Assembly (NCBI RefSeq): GCF_004025535.1
Contig: NZ_QJRG01000033.1
Span: forward strand, 310,001 to 374,000
Source: Pseudomonas alkylphenolica
GTDB taxonomy: Bacteria > Pseudomonadota > Gammaproteobacteria > Pseudomonadales > Pseudomonadaceae
Length of the DNA: 64,000 nucleotides
Direction of reading: 5' to 3'
In this document: positions 27,434 to 35,258 of the stretch, piece after piece
How the letters are laid out: every line of letters starts with the position of its first letter
How positions within the stretch are numbered: position 1 is the first letter of the stretch
Notes under the pieces: generated by a model
The model's input: the letters and a program-made list of their open reading frames with translations, nothing else
Database searches by the model: none
Told to the model about the DNA's origin: nothing
Translations under genes and position numbers: made by a program

Positions 27434-27518
27434 GGCCTCTTCGCGGGCAAGCCCGCTCCCACAGGTTCGGCAGGGATTCGAAAACCCTTGTGGGAGCGGG
27501 CTTGCCAGCGAAGAGGCC
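27434..27518. repeat. REP palindrome pair (REPIN-like)
   Basis: Two 30-base REP units (27434-27463 and 27489-27518) in inverted orientation share GGCCTCTTCGC and AAGCCCGCTCCCACA, with 25 bases between. This is the common Pseudomonas REP family that carries the 'GCGGGCAAGCCCGCTCCCACA' core. It follows the ntrC stop by 17 bases and may also stabilise the ntrBC mRNA. Confidence 0.93.
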
Positions 27519-27575
27519 AGTAAAGGCAACACATCACCTATGGCCTGGTGCACATTCCGCAGTTCCGCCGCGACA

Positions 27576-27592
27576 TGCACCGAACCTGTGCC
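27576..27592 (+). promoter_or_regulatory. NtrC-binding site upstream of the small RNA
   Basis: TGCACCGAACCTGTGCC matches the NtrC consensus TGCACC-N5-GGTGCA in ten of twelve conserved positions with correct spacing. It lies about 100 bases before the sigma-54 promoter at 27677, a normal enhancer distance. A further half-site TGGTGCA is at 27546-27552. Confidence 0.7.
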
Positions 27593-27676
27593 GGACGCAC
27601 CACCGCAAAGCACAGACCTCCGTCAAAAACCCGTGCTAGACAGCAAAACCCTTTGTTTTTCAGGCTGCAACAAAAC

Positions 27677-27691
27677 TGGCACACACCCTGC
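27677..27691 (+). promoter_or_regulatory. Sigma-54 promoter of the small RNA
   Basis: TGGCACACACCCTGC followed by A has a perfect TGGCAC -24 box, GG-N10-GC spacing and TGCA at -12. It is at least as close to consensus as the glnA promoter. No plus-strand protein gene starts within the next 490 bases. Expected start of transcription near 27703. Confidence 0.85.
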
Positions 27692-27702
27692 ATTAGTATC
27701 AG

Positions 27703-27758
27703 TACTTCCAGTTTTGGGGGCCTTGGTACAGGCAGGCCGGGGATTCCCCTCTTTTATT
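27703..27758 (+). ncRNA. nrsZ: Nitrogen-regulated small RNA, NrsZ-like
   Basis: A unit of about 56 bases between the predicted sigma-54 start and a terminator-like end. The 5' half can fold with AGTAC (27701-27705) pairing near GGTAC (27725-27729), enclosing a CCA...TGG inner stem. The 3' half has GGGG-ATT-CCCC (27739-27749) followed by TCTTTTATT. In P. aeruginosa the RpoN/NtrC-dependent sRNA NrsZ is encoded at this place, directly downstream of ntrC, and as I recall consists of repeated stem-loop units processed to about 60 nt. Here I see one unit only. Both ends are inferred; the 3' end overlaps the stop codon of the convergent gene. No ORF of note lies inside. Confidence 0.65.
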
Positions 27759-28191
27759 CGTGCAGTCTCACCTGCACACGCCAGCGCCCATCGTCCTCTG
27801 CACCGGCCCACTCGCCGTGCAGGGGACGGGCCGCCACCAGGGTGACCAGCAACCCGCCATCGCTCTTCTGCACCCGCCAGCTCACAGGTTTGCCCTGCAA
27901 CTGCAACTGACCGCGCGCGGCCTTGCCTTCAGCCTCGAACAGCAATGCTACCGTCCCCTCGACCGTTTCCCCGTGCAGCTTGGGCGCCTCATTGAACCAA
28001 AGGTCCAGACCGCCCTCCACTACCTGCACCTGCTCCAGCTCCCGCGGTTCAGGCGTGGTCAGTCGGCCGATCATCAAGCCCACCAACATGCCGAACAGTG
28101 CCAAAGAAAACAGCACACGCGGCCATGCTTTCGAACGCGGGTCCGGTTCAGGAGTAGAATGCTCGCCATCTTTATATTCGGAGCCGTGCAT
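27754..28191 (-). CDS. Hypothetical membrane-anchored protein downstream of ntrC
   Basis: A 145-aa protein with a charged cytoplasmic N-terminus (about 1-24), one hydrophobic helix ([19 protein letters not shown] region, about 25-43) and a periplasmic remainder rich in beta-type sequence ([20 protein letters not shown]...). It takes the position of the PA5126-type hypothetical gene between ntrC and trmL. Its ATG (28191-28189) overlaps the ATG of the divergent trmL in CATG, and it lacks a clear Shine-Dalgarno, so the true start could be inside. I do not recognise a function. Confidence 0.75.
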   Translation of the reverse strand: MHGSEYKDGEHSTPEPDPRSKAWPRVLFSLALFGMLVGLMIGRLTTPEPRELEQVQVVEGGLDLWFNEAPKLHGETVEGTVALLFEAEGKAARGQLQLQGKPVSWRVQKSDGGLLVTLVAARPLHGEWAGAEDDGRWRVQVRLHE

Positions 28192-28645
28192 GTTTCACGT
28201 CATCCTCTTCCAACCAGAGATTCCGCCGAATACCGGCAACATAATCAGGCTCTGCGCCAACAGTGGCTGTGCCTTGCACCTGATCGAGCCCATCGGCTTC
28301 GAGCTGGACGACAAGCGCCTGCGCCGCGCCGGGCTCGACTACCATGAGTATGCCACCCTCAAGCGCCACGCGGACCTTGCCAGCTGCCTGGAAAGCCTCG
28401 GCCAGCCACGCCTGTTTGCCTTCACCACCAAGGCCTCGCACCCCTACCACGAAACCGCCTTCCAGCCCGGCGACGCCTTCCTGTTTGGTCCGGAAAGCCG
28501 TGGGCTACCCGCCGAGGTACTGGACAGCCTGCCGACCGAGCAGCGCCTGCGCCTGCCGATGCGCGAGGGTTGCCGCAGCCTGAACCTGTCCAATACCGTC
28601 GCGGTGACGGTCTACGAGGCCTGGCGCCAGCAGGGCTTTGCCTGA
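28190..28645 (+). CDS. trmL: tRNA (cytidine/uridine-2'-O-)-methyltransferase TrmL
   Basis: A 151-aa SPOUT methyltransferase that modifies the wobble base of tRNA-Leu isoacceptors. Start [24 protein letters not shown] at 28190 with GGAG 6 bases before it. The three SPOUT motifs are visible: [22 protein letters not shown] and [15 protein letters not shown]. Same position as in other pseudomonads, before secB. Ends in a terminator shared with secB. Confidence 0.95.
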   Translation: MFHVILFQPEIPPNTGNIIRLCANSGCALHLIEPIGFELDDKRLRRAGLDYHEYATLKRHADLASCLESLGQPRLFAFTTKASHPYHETAFQPGDAFLFGPESRGLPAEVLDSLPTEQRLRLPMREGCRSLNLSNTVAVTVYEAWRQQGFA

Positions 28646-28651
28646 GCCAAG

Positions 28652-28678
28652 AAAAAAGCGCCCCTCAGGGCGCTTTTT
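28652..28678. terminator. Bidirectional terminator between trmL and secB
   Basis: Six A, GCGCCC, loop CTCA, GGGCGC and five T: an 8-bp perfect stem with a T-tract in either direction between converging genes. Confidence 0.93.
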
Positions 28679-28694
28679 CGGCACATCGCAACAG

Positions 28695-29183
28695 TTATTG
28701 CAGCGAAGGCGCTTCGCCGGCTTCCTGCATGCGCTGCATTTCCTGCGCGTACAGGGCGTCGAAGTTGACTGGCGAGAGCATCAGCGCCGGGAACGAACCA
28801 CGGGTCACCAGGCTGTCCAGCGCTTCACGGGCGTACGGGAACAGGATGTTAGGGCAGAACGCACCCAGGGTGTGGCTCATTGATGCCGCATCCAGATTCT
28901 TGATCAGGAAGATACCGGCTTGCTGGACTTCAGCAATGAATGCCACCTCGTCACCGTTTTTCACGGTTACCGACAGGGTCAGGACGACTTCGTGGAAATC
29001 GCCTTCCAGGCCTTTCTGCTTGGTGTTCAGGTCCAGGGCAACGCTCGGCTCCCACTGCTGACGGAAGATCGCCGGGCTTTTCGGTGCTTCGAACGACAGG
29101 TCGCGAACATAGATGCGCTGCATCGAGAACTGAGGTGCGCCATCGTCTTCTGCAGCTGCGCCGTTGTTCAGTTGGTCAGTCAT
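28695..29183 (-). CDS. secB: Protein-export chaperone SecB
   Basis: A 162-aa tetrameric chaperone that keeps precursor proteins unfolded and hands them to SecA. Typical segments [28 protein letters not shown]-like [15 protein letters not shown] and [20 protein letters not shown] are present. Last gene of the yibN-grxC-secB unit, the same neighbourhood as in enterobacteria. Confidence 0.97.
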   Translation of the reverse strand: MTDQLNNGAAAEDDGAPQFSMQRIYVRDLSFEAPKSPAIFRQQWEPSVALDLNTKQKGLEGDFHEVVLTLSVTVKNGDEVAFIAEVQQAGIFLIKNLDAASMSHTLGAFCPNILFPYAREALDSLVTRGSFPALMLSPVNFDALYAQEMQRMQEAGEAPSLQ

Positions 29184-29224
29184 GACAGATCCTTCTTTCC
29201 AGGGTCTTTAATAGGGGTTCTGAT

Positions 29225-29479
29225 TCAAGCCTTGAGCAGGCCGTCGAGTTTACCGGCGCGCTCAAGGGCATACAGGTCGTCGCAACCGCCGACGTGGGTG
29301 TTACCGATCCAGATCTGCGGCACCGAAGTACGGCCGGCCTTCTGGCTCATTTCGGCGCGCACCTGCGGTTTGCCATCGACCTTGATCTCTTCGAACGCCA
29401 CACCTTTGCTCTGCAGCAGGTGCTTGGCCCGCGAGCAGTAGGGGCAGTAGTCGCTGGAATAGACGATGACGTCGCTCAT
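29225..29479 (-). CDS. grxC: Glutaredoxin 3
   Basis: An 84-aa dithiol glutaredoxin with active site CPYC (SSDYCPYCSRAKHLL), the TSVPQIWIG cis-Pro loop and GGCDDLYALE glutathione-binding end. It reduces protein disulfides and glutathione mixed disulfides in the cytoplasm. One base separates it from the rhodanese-like gene upstream; 41 bases to secB. Confidence 0.96.
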   Translation of the reverse strand: MSDVIVYSSDYCPYCSRAKHLLQSKGVAFEEIKVDGKPQVRAEMSQKAGRTSVPQIWIGNTHVGGCDDLYALERAGKLDGLLKA

Positions 29480-29480
29480 A

Positions 29481-29897
29481 TCACTTCACCAACGGCAGGT
29501 TGTCGGCTTTCCAGCTCGACACGCCGCCAGACAGCTTGGCCGCGTTGAAGCCGGCCTTGAGCAGTTCGCGAGCGGTGGTGCCAGCGTGCTGGCCCATGGC
29601 GTCAACGACGATCAGGGTTTTGCCGGCCTTGTGTTTTTCCAGCTCGCCGATACGCGCGGCGAACTTGTCCTGCGGAATGTTCAGGGCGCCAACGATATGA
29701 CCCGCCGCGTAGTCCTTGGCCGAACGAATGTCGATCACCAGGCCTTTCTCGCTGTTAACCAGTGCAGTCAGTTCACCGGTGCTCAGGCTACGTCCGCCTT
29801 TGCGTGCTTCGGTGATGATCAGCAGCACCAGCAGAACGACGAAGATACCAACCAGCAGATAGTGATTTGTTGCGAATTCAATCAGGTGAGCAACCAT
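29481..29897 (-). CDS. Membrane-anchored rhodanese-like protein without catalytic Cys (YibN-like)
   Basis: About 138 aa: one N-terminal membrane helix (HYLLVGIFVVLLVLLIIT) and a rhodanese domain. I start at the ATG at 29897 (MVAHLIEFATNHYLLVG), because this matches the family start; the frame stays open 21 codons upstream without a better ribosome site. The active-site loop, CxxGxR in true rhodaneses, reads VVDAMGQHAGT, so the sulfur-accepting Cys is missing. The order gpmI / yibN-grxC-secB is that of E. coli, where YibN is linked to membrane-protein insertion. A structural, not sulfurtransferase, role is therefore likely. Confidence 0.85.
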   Translation of the reverse strand: MVAHLIEFATNHYLLVGIFVVLLVLLIITEARKGGRSLSTGELTALVNSEKGLVIDIRSAKDYAAGHIVGALNIPQDKFAARIGELEKHKAGKTLIVVDAMGQHAGTTARELLKAGFNAAKLSGGVSSWKADNLPLVK

Positions 29898-30113
29898 CGG
29901 AGGGTGTTTCCAGGCCATTAAAAATGTTGGCCAGTATACACAGCCCCCAAGGTCGGCCAAAGCCCGCCCGACCGGCTTGTTGCCAGCAATTCTCCTTTAC
30001 CCCGTGCAGCCCGTCGGACGGCGCACGCTGCCAGGTGAGGTAAATTCGTCTTTCATGGCCAACTTGCCCTAAAATGCGTGCCTTTATCATCTGAACAACC
30101 GAGAGTGGGATTG

Positions 30114-31649
30114 ATGACGAGCACGCCAAAACCTTTGGTCCTGATCATCCTGGATGGCTTTGGTCACAGCGAAAGCCACGAATACAACGCCATCTACTCG
30201 GCCAACACGCCGGTTTACGATCGCCTGCGCGCTACCCAGCCGCACGGCTTGATCTCCGGCTCCGGCATGGACGTCGGCTTGCCTGACGGACAGATGGGCA
30301 ACTCCGAGGTTGGCCACATGAACCTCGGCGCTGGCCGCGTGGTGTACCAGGACTTCACCCGGGTCACCAAGGCCATCAAGGATGGCGAGTTCTTCGAGAA
30401 CCCCGTGCTCTGCGGCGCAGTAGACAAGGCGGCCGGTGCCGGCAAGGCCGTGCATATCCTCGGCCTGCTGTCCGATGGCGGCGTGCACAGCCACCAGGAC
30501 CACCTGGTTGCCATGGTCGAACTGGCCGCCCAGCGTGGCGCCGAGAAGATCTACCTGCACGCCTTCCTCGACGGCCGCGACACGCCGCCGAAAAGCGCGC
30601 AATCGTCCATCGAACTGCTCGACGCTACCTTCGCCAAACTGGGCAAGGGCCGCATCGCCAGCCTGATCGGTCGCTACTTCGCCATGGACCGCGACAACCG
30701 CTGGGATCGTGTATCGACGGCCTACAACCTGATCGTCGACAGCACGGCCGAGTACACCGCCGACAACGCCCAGGCCGGCCTCGAAGCTGCCTACGCACGC
30801 GGCGAGAGCGACGAGTTCGTCAAAGCCACGCGTATCGGTGATGCCGTCAGGGTGGAAGACGGCGACGCGGTGATTTTCATGAACTTCCGCGCTGACCGTG
30901 CCCGCGAACTGTCGCGGGTATTCGTCGAAGCCGACTTCAATGAATTCCCTCGCGCCCGCCTGCCAAAACTGGCCGCTTATATCGGCCTGACCCAGTACTC
31001 GGCGAAAATCCCGGCCCCGGCCGCGTTCGCACCGGGCAGCCTGGACAACGTCCTGGGCGAATACCTGGCGAAAAACGGCAAGACCCAGCTGCGCATTGCC
31101 GAAACCGAGAAATACGCCCACGTCACCTTCTTCTTCTCCGGTGGCCGCGAAGAGCCGTTCGAAGGCGAAGAGCGCATCCTGATCCCGTCGCCAAAGGTCG
31201 CCACCTACGACCTGCAGCCGGAGATGAGCGCCCCGGAAGTCACCGACCGCATTGTCGAAGCCATTGAGCAGCAGCGCTACGACGTAATCGTGGTCAACTA
31301 TGCCAACGGCGACATGGTCGGCCACAGCGGCGTCTTCGAAGCGGCGGTCAAGGCCGTCGAGGCACTGGACCTGTGTGTCGGGCGCATCGTCGAGGCGCTG
31401 GACAAGGTCGGTGGCGAAGCCCTGATCACCGCCGACCACGGCAACGTCGAGCAGATGGAAGACGCCTGCACCGGCCAGGCGCATACCGCGCACACCACCG
31501 AGCCGGTGCCGTTCATCTATGTCGGCAAGCGCAACGTGCAGGTCCGTGAAGGCGGTGTGCTGGCTGACGTGGCGCCGACCATGCTGAAACTGCTGGGCCT
31601 GGAAAAGCCGGCAGAAATGACCGGCACCTCGATTCTGATCGACGCCTGA
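30114..31649 (+). CDS. gpmI: 2,3-bisphosphoglycerate-independent phosphoglycerate mutase
   Basis: A 511-aa dimanganese enzyme that interconverts 3- and 2-phosphoglycerate. The nucleophile Ser64 lies in [16 protein letters not shown]; metal-binding segments [26 protein letters not shown] and [10 protein letters not shown] are intact. ATG at 30114 has GAGAGTGGGA upstream; the open frame starts 12 codons earlier. Divergent from the yibN-grxC-secB unit. Confidence 0.97.
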   Translation: MTSTPKPLVLIILDGFGHSESHEYNAIYSANTPVYDRLRATQPHGLISGSGMDVGLPDGQMGNSEVGHMNLGAGRVVYQDFTRVTKAIKDGEFFENPVLCGAVDKAAGAGKAVHILGLLSDGGVHSHQDHLVAMVELAAQRGAEKIYLHAFLDGRDTPPKSAQSSIELLDATFAKLGKGRIASLIGRYFAMDRDNRWDRVSTAYNLIVDSTAEYTADNAQAGLEAAYARGESDEFVKATRIGDAVRVEDGDAVIFMNFRADRARELSRVFVEADFNEFPRARLPKLAAYIGLTQYSAKIPAPAAFAPGSLDNVLGEYLAKNGKTQLRIAETEKYAHVTFFFSGGREEPFEGEERILIPSPKVATYDLQPEMSAPEVTDRIVEAIEQQRYDVIVVNYANGDMVGHSGVFEAAVKAVEALDLCVGRIVEALDKVGGEALITADHGNVEQMEDACTGQAHTAHTTEPVPFIYVGKRNVQVREGGVLADVAPTMLKLLGLEKPAEMTGTSILIDA

Positions 31650-31655
31650 AGCCCG

Positions 31656-31723
31656 TAAACCGGCCGCAACGACCGGTTTTCCGGACCAACGCCTCAACGC
31701 AGTTGCCTTGAGGCGTTTTTTTT
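31656..31723 (+). terminator. Terminator after gpmI
   Basis: Two hairpins in a row. AACCGG...CCGGTT ends in TTCC (about 31657-31682). A stronger one, AACGCCTCAA (31688-31697) with TTGAGGCGTT (31708-31717), is followed by eight T in total. Confidence 0.9.
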
Positions 31724-31777
31724 GCCGCCTGCGGCGGGCATACTAGGCCAGTCTCCATCCCTGGTGTCGCCCACTCC

Positions 31778-33061
31778 ATGTTTCGCGCCCTGATATTACT
31801 TGCCTTGACTTGCCTGCTCAGCCCGGCGTTTGCCGATGAGCGCGCGCAAACCCAGCAGCAACTGGACGCCACGCGTCAGGACATTGCCGAGCTGAAAAAA
31901 ATGCTCGGCCAGTTGCAGCAGGAAAAATCCGGTGTGCAGAAAGACCTGCGCAGCACTGAAACCGACATCGGCAAGCTGGAGAAGCAGGTGGAGGCCCTGC
32001 AACAGGAACTAAAAAAGACCGAGGGCGAGCTGGAGCGCCTTGATCAAGAGAAAAAAAAACTCCAGAGCGCCCGCGTTGAACAGCAACGCCTGATTGCCAT
32101 CCAGGCCCGTTCGGCCTACCAGAACGGCCGCGAGGAATACCTCAAGCTGCTGCTCAACCAGCAGAACCCGGAAAAATTCGCGCGCACCCTGACCTATTAC
32201 GACTACCTGAGCCAGGCGCGCCTGGAGCAGTTGCGCAACTTCAATGAAACCTTGCGCCAGCTGGCCAACGTCGAGCAGGACATCAGCCTGCAGCAGGCGC
32301 AACTGCTGACCCAACAAGGCACCCTCGACACCCAGCGCCAGGAGCTGGAGAAAGTCCGCGCCGAGCGCCAGCAGGTGCTGGCCAAGCTGAACACCGACGT
32401 CAAGGCGCGCGACCAGAAGCTCCAGGCCCGCGAGCAGGATCAAGCCGACCTGACCCGCGTACTCAAGACCATCGAGGAAACCCTCGCGCGTCAGGCCCGA
32501 GAAGCGGAAGAAGCCCGGCAAAAAGCCCTGCTCGCAGCCCAGGAAGCTGAAAAGCAGCGCCAGCGCGAGGCCCTGGCCGCCAGCAGTGATGCGCCGAAAA
32601 AGCCCAGAGTCATCCCCGGTCCACTGGTTTCAAGCAGCGGCGAAACCTTCGGCGGCGCTTTTTCTGCAGCCCGCGGAAAACTTCCATGGCCGGTCAATGG
32701 TCGATTGCTGGCGCGTTTTGGCGAAACCCGGGGTGACGACTCACGGGCAAAGTGGGATGGTGTGATGATCAGCGCCTCGCCAGGCAGCCAGGTGCATGCC
32801 GTACACGGCGGCCGGGTGGTGTTTGCCGACTGGTTGCGCGGTGCTGGACTTCTGGTCATTCTCGACCATGGTAATGGTTACCTGAGCCTGTACGGCCACA
32901 ACCAGAGCCTGCTCAAGAGCGCCGGGGATGTCGTCAAGGCCGGTGAGGCGATTTCCACCGTCGGCAACAGCGGCGGCCAGGACAACTCAGGGCTGTACTT
33001 CGCCATCCGCCAGCAAGGTCGCCCAAGCGACCCCGCACAATGGTGCCGTGCCCAGGGATAG
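31778..33061 (+). CDS. envC: Murein hydrolase activator EnvC family protein
   Basis: A 427-aa exported protein: signal peptide MFRALILLALTCLLSPAFA, long coiled coil (about 25-275), and a C-terminal LytM (peptidase M23) domain. The zinc-binding residues are not conserved: the usual HxGxD motif is KWDGV and HxH is replaced by LYGHN. So it should not cut peptidoglycan itself. EnvC activates amidases AmiA/AmiB at the division septum. It starts the envC-ctpA-yibQ series. Confidence 0.95.
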   Translation: MFRALILLALTCLLSPAFADERAQTQQQLDATRQDIAELKKMLGQLQQEKSGVQKDLRSTETDIGKLEKQVEALQQELKKTEGELERLDQEKKKLQSARVEQQRLIAIQARSAYQNGREEYLKLLLNQQNPEKFARTLTYYDYLSQARLEQLRNFNETLRQLANVEQDISLQQAQLLTQQGTLDTQRQELEKVRAERQQVLAKLNTDVKARDQKLQAREQDQADLTRVLKTIEETLARQAREAEEARQKALLAAQEAEKQRQREALAASSDAPKKPRVIPGPLVSSSGETFGGAFSAARGKLPWPVNGRLLARFGETRGDDSRAKWDGVMISASPGSQVHAVHGGRVVFADWLRGAGLLVILDHGNGYLSLYGHNQSLLKSAGDVVKAGEAISTVGNSGGQDNSGLYFAIRQQGRPSDPAQWCRAQG

Positions 33062-33154
33062 GTACCCGCCACTCTCTATTTGACGGCGTAGCGCGATATC
33101 GGGCTATGCCGAGGCTCCAGCCGGAGCGCTACCAGGATCAGGAGTTCGTTCGAC

Positions 33155-34480
33155 ATGCTGCATTCGCCTCGCCTCACCTCGCTGGCCCTGACCATTGCCA
33201 TGGTCCTCGGCGCGCCCCTGGCCCGTGCGGCCGAGCCTGCCAAGCCAACCGCGGTGCCGGCCACGACGGTTTCTGCGCCAGCAAAGGCGCCGCTACCGCT
33301 GGATGAGCTGCGCACCTTCGCCGAGGTCATGGACCGGATCAAGGCAGCCTATGTCGAGCCCGTGGACGACAAGACCCTGCTGGAGAATGCCATCAAGGGC
33401 ATGCTCAGCAACCTCGACCCGCATTCCGCGTATCTGGGCCCGGAAGACTTCCAGGAACTGCAGGAAAGTACCAGCGGCGAGTTCGGCGGCCTGGGAATCG
33501 AAGTAGGCATGGAGGATGGCTTCGTCAAAGTCGTCTCGCCAATCGATGACACCCCTGCCACCCGCGCCGGTATCGAGGCCGGCGACCTGATCGTCAAGAT
33601 CAACGGCCAGCCGACCCGCGGCCAGACCATGACCGAAGCCGTCGACAAGATGCGCGGCAAGATCGGCGAGAAGATCACCCTGACCCTGGTGCGCGACGGC
33701 GGCACGCCCTTCGACGTGACCCTGGCCCGTGCGGTCATCCAGGTCAAGAGCGTCAAGAGCCAGCTGCTCGAAGACGGCTACGGCTATATCCGCATCACCC
33801 AGTTCCAGGTCAAATCCGGCGAAGAAGTCGGCAAGGCCCTGGCCAAGCTGCGCAAGGACAACGGCAAGAAATTGCGCGGTCTGGTCCTGGACCTGCGCAA
33901 CAACCCTGGTGGCGTATTGCAGTCGGCAGTTGAAGTGGCCGACCACTTCCTGACCAAGGGCCTGATCGTCTACACCAAGGGCCGTATCGCCAACTCCGAG
34001 CTGCGTTTCTCTGCCGACCCGGCCGACGCCAGCGAAGGCGTGCCACTGGTGGTGCTGATCAACGGCGGCAGTGCCTCGGCCTCGGAGATTGTCGCGGGCG
34101 CCCTGCAGGATCAGAAGCGCGGCGTGTTGATGGGTACCGACAGTTTCGGCAAAGGCTCGGTGCAAACCGTGCTGCCGCTGAACAACGACCGTGCGCTCAA
34201 GCTCACCACTGCGCTGTATTACACCCCGAACGGCCGTTCAATCCAGGCCCAAGGCATTGTCCCGGACATCGAGGTGCGCCAGGCCAAGCTGACTGCCGAA
34301 GCAGACAGCGAAAACTTCAAGGAAGCCGACCTGCAAGGGCACCTGGGCAACGGCAACGGCGGCGCCGACCGTCCGACCAGCAGCACTGCCAAGCGCAAAG
34401 AACGCCCACAGGACAATGACTTCCAGCTCAGCCAGGCCATCAGCCTGCTCAAGGGCCTGAGCATTACCCACAGCAAGTGA
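33155..34480 (+). CDS. ctpA: Carboxy-terminal processing protease CtpA (S41)
   Basis: A 441-aa periplasmic Ser/Lys protease. Signal peptide ends near ARA-AEP; helical start DELRTFAEVMDRIKAAYVE; PDZ domain about 90-170 (GGLGIEVGMEDGFVKVVSP); protease core with GGSASASEI (catalytic Ser region) and DSFGKGSVQT (catalytic Lys). In P. aeruginosa CtpA degrades peptidoglycan endopeptidases with the adaptor LbcA. AGGAG stands before the ATG. Its stop overlaps the GTG of the next gene. Confidence 0.96.
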   Translation: MLHSPRLTSLALTIAMVLGAPLARAAEPAKPTAVPATTVSAPAKAPLPLDELRTFAEVMDRIKAAYVEPVDDKTLLENAIKGMLSNLDPHSAYLGPEDFQELQESTSGEFGGLGIEVGMEDGFVKVVSPIDDTPATRAGIEAGDLIVKINGQPTRGQTMTEAVDKMRGKIGEKITLTLVRDGGTPFDVTLARAVIQVKSVKSQLLEDGYGYIRITQFQVKSGEEVGKALAKLRKDNGKKLRGLVLDLRNNPGGVLQSAVEVADHFLTKGLIVYTKGRIANSELRFSADPADASEGVPLVVLINGGSASASEIVAGALQDQKRGVLMGTDSFGKGSVQTVLPLNNDRALKLTTALYYTPNGRSIQAQGIVPDIEVRQAKLTAEADSENFKEADLQGHLGNGNGGADRPTSSTAKRKERPQDNDFQLSQAISLLKGLSITHSK

Positions 34481-35253
34481 CGCGCTACCTGCTGTGCCTG
34501 CTTGTGTACCTGGTGAGCGGTGCCGCGCTGGCGGCGCCCGCTCATCAGGGCAAGGCGTACATGAGCCTGATCATCGACGACCTGGGCCAGAGCACCGCTC
34601 GCGACGACCGTACCCTGGCCCTGCCCGGCCCGGTGACGATGGCGATCATGCCCGACACCCCGCACGCCAGCGACTTCGCCCGCCAGGCGCACAAGGCGGG
34701 CAAGACGGTGATCCTGCACATGCCCATGGACCCGGCCACCGGGCCCTACGCCTGGCATCCGGGCACACCGTTACCGGAGCTGGCCCAACGCCTGGACGCC
34801 GCCCTGGCCAAGGTGCCCTATGCGGCGGGCATCAACAATCACATGGGCAGCCGCATGACCTCGCAAGCCGAGCCCATGACATGGCTGATGGGCGAATTGC
34901 AGCGCCGCCACCTGTTCTTCGTCGACAGCCGTACCAGCGCCGCTACCGTGGCAGCTGCCAAGGCCCAGGCGATCAATCTCGCGCATGTATCACGAGATGT
35001 ATTCCTCGATGACGTGCGTACACCCGAAGCCATTGCCGGGCAATTGCAGCAAGGCATCGACCTGGCGCGCAAACAGGGATCAGCCGTACTGATCGGCCAC
35101 CCCTACCCGCAGACGCTTGAGGTGCTGGAGCGCGAAATGCCCCGGCTGAAAAGCCAGGGCATTGAGCTGATCACACTCAGGCAGATGATTGCCGAACGCA
35201 GTAACCAGGCCATGCCGGCGCATGGCAGCCACGGCGTCTACCGCAACCGCTGA
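34477..35253 (+). CDS. Divergent polysaccharide deacetylase family protein (YibQ-like)
   Basis: A 258-aa exported protein (signal MTRYLLCLLVYLVSGAALA) of the divergent polysaccharide deacetylase / DUF610 family. Segments YMSLIIDDLGQS, VTMAIMPDTPHA and INNHMGSRMTS resemble the family's carbohydrate-esterase-like core. GTG start at 34477 overlapping the ctpA stop (GTGA). Its place behind envC and ctpA suggests a cell-wall or septum function, not proven. Confidence 0.9.
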   Translation: MTRYLLCLLVYLVSGAALAAPAHQGKAYMSLIIDDLGQSTARDDRTLALPGPVTMAIMPDTPHASDFARQAHKAGKTVILHMPMDPATGPYAWHPGTPLPELAQRLDAALAKVPYAAGINNHMGSRMTSQAEPMTWLMGELQRRHLFFVDSRTSAATVAAAKAQAINLAHVSRDVFLDDVRTPEAIAGQLQQGIDLARKQGSAVLIGHPYPQTLEVLEREMPRLKSQGIELITLRQMIAERSNQAMPAHGSHGVYRNR

Positions 35254-35258
35254 GTCCG

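Larger units (their letters stand above)
27417..27753. other. ntrC-downstream intergenic region
   Basis: 337 bases with no protein gene. In order it holds a REP pair, an NtrC-type dyad, a strong sigma-54 promoter and a short hairpin-rich unit ending in a T-tract (see separate entries). Confidence 0.8.
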
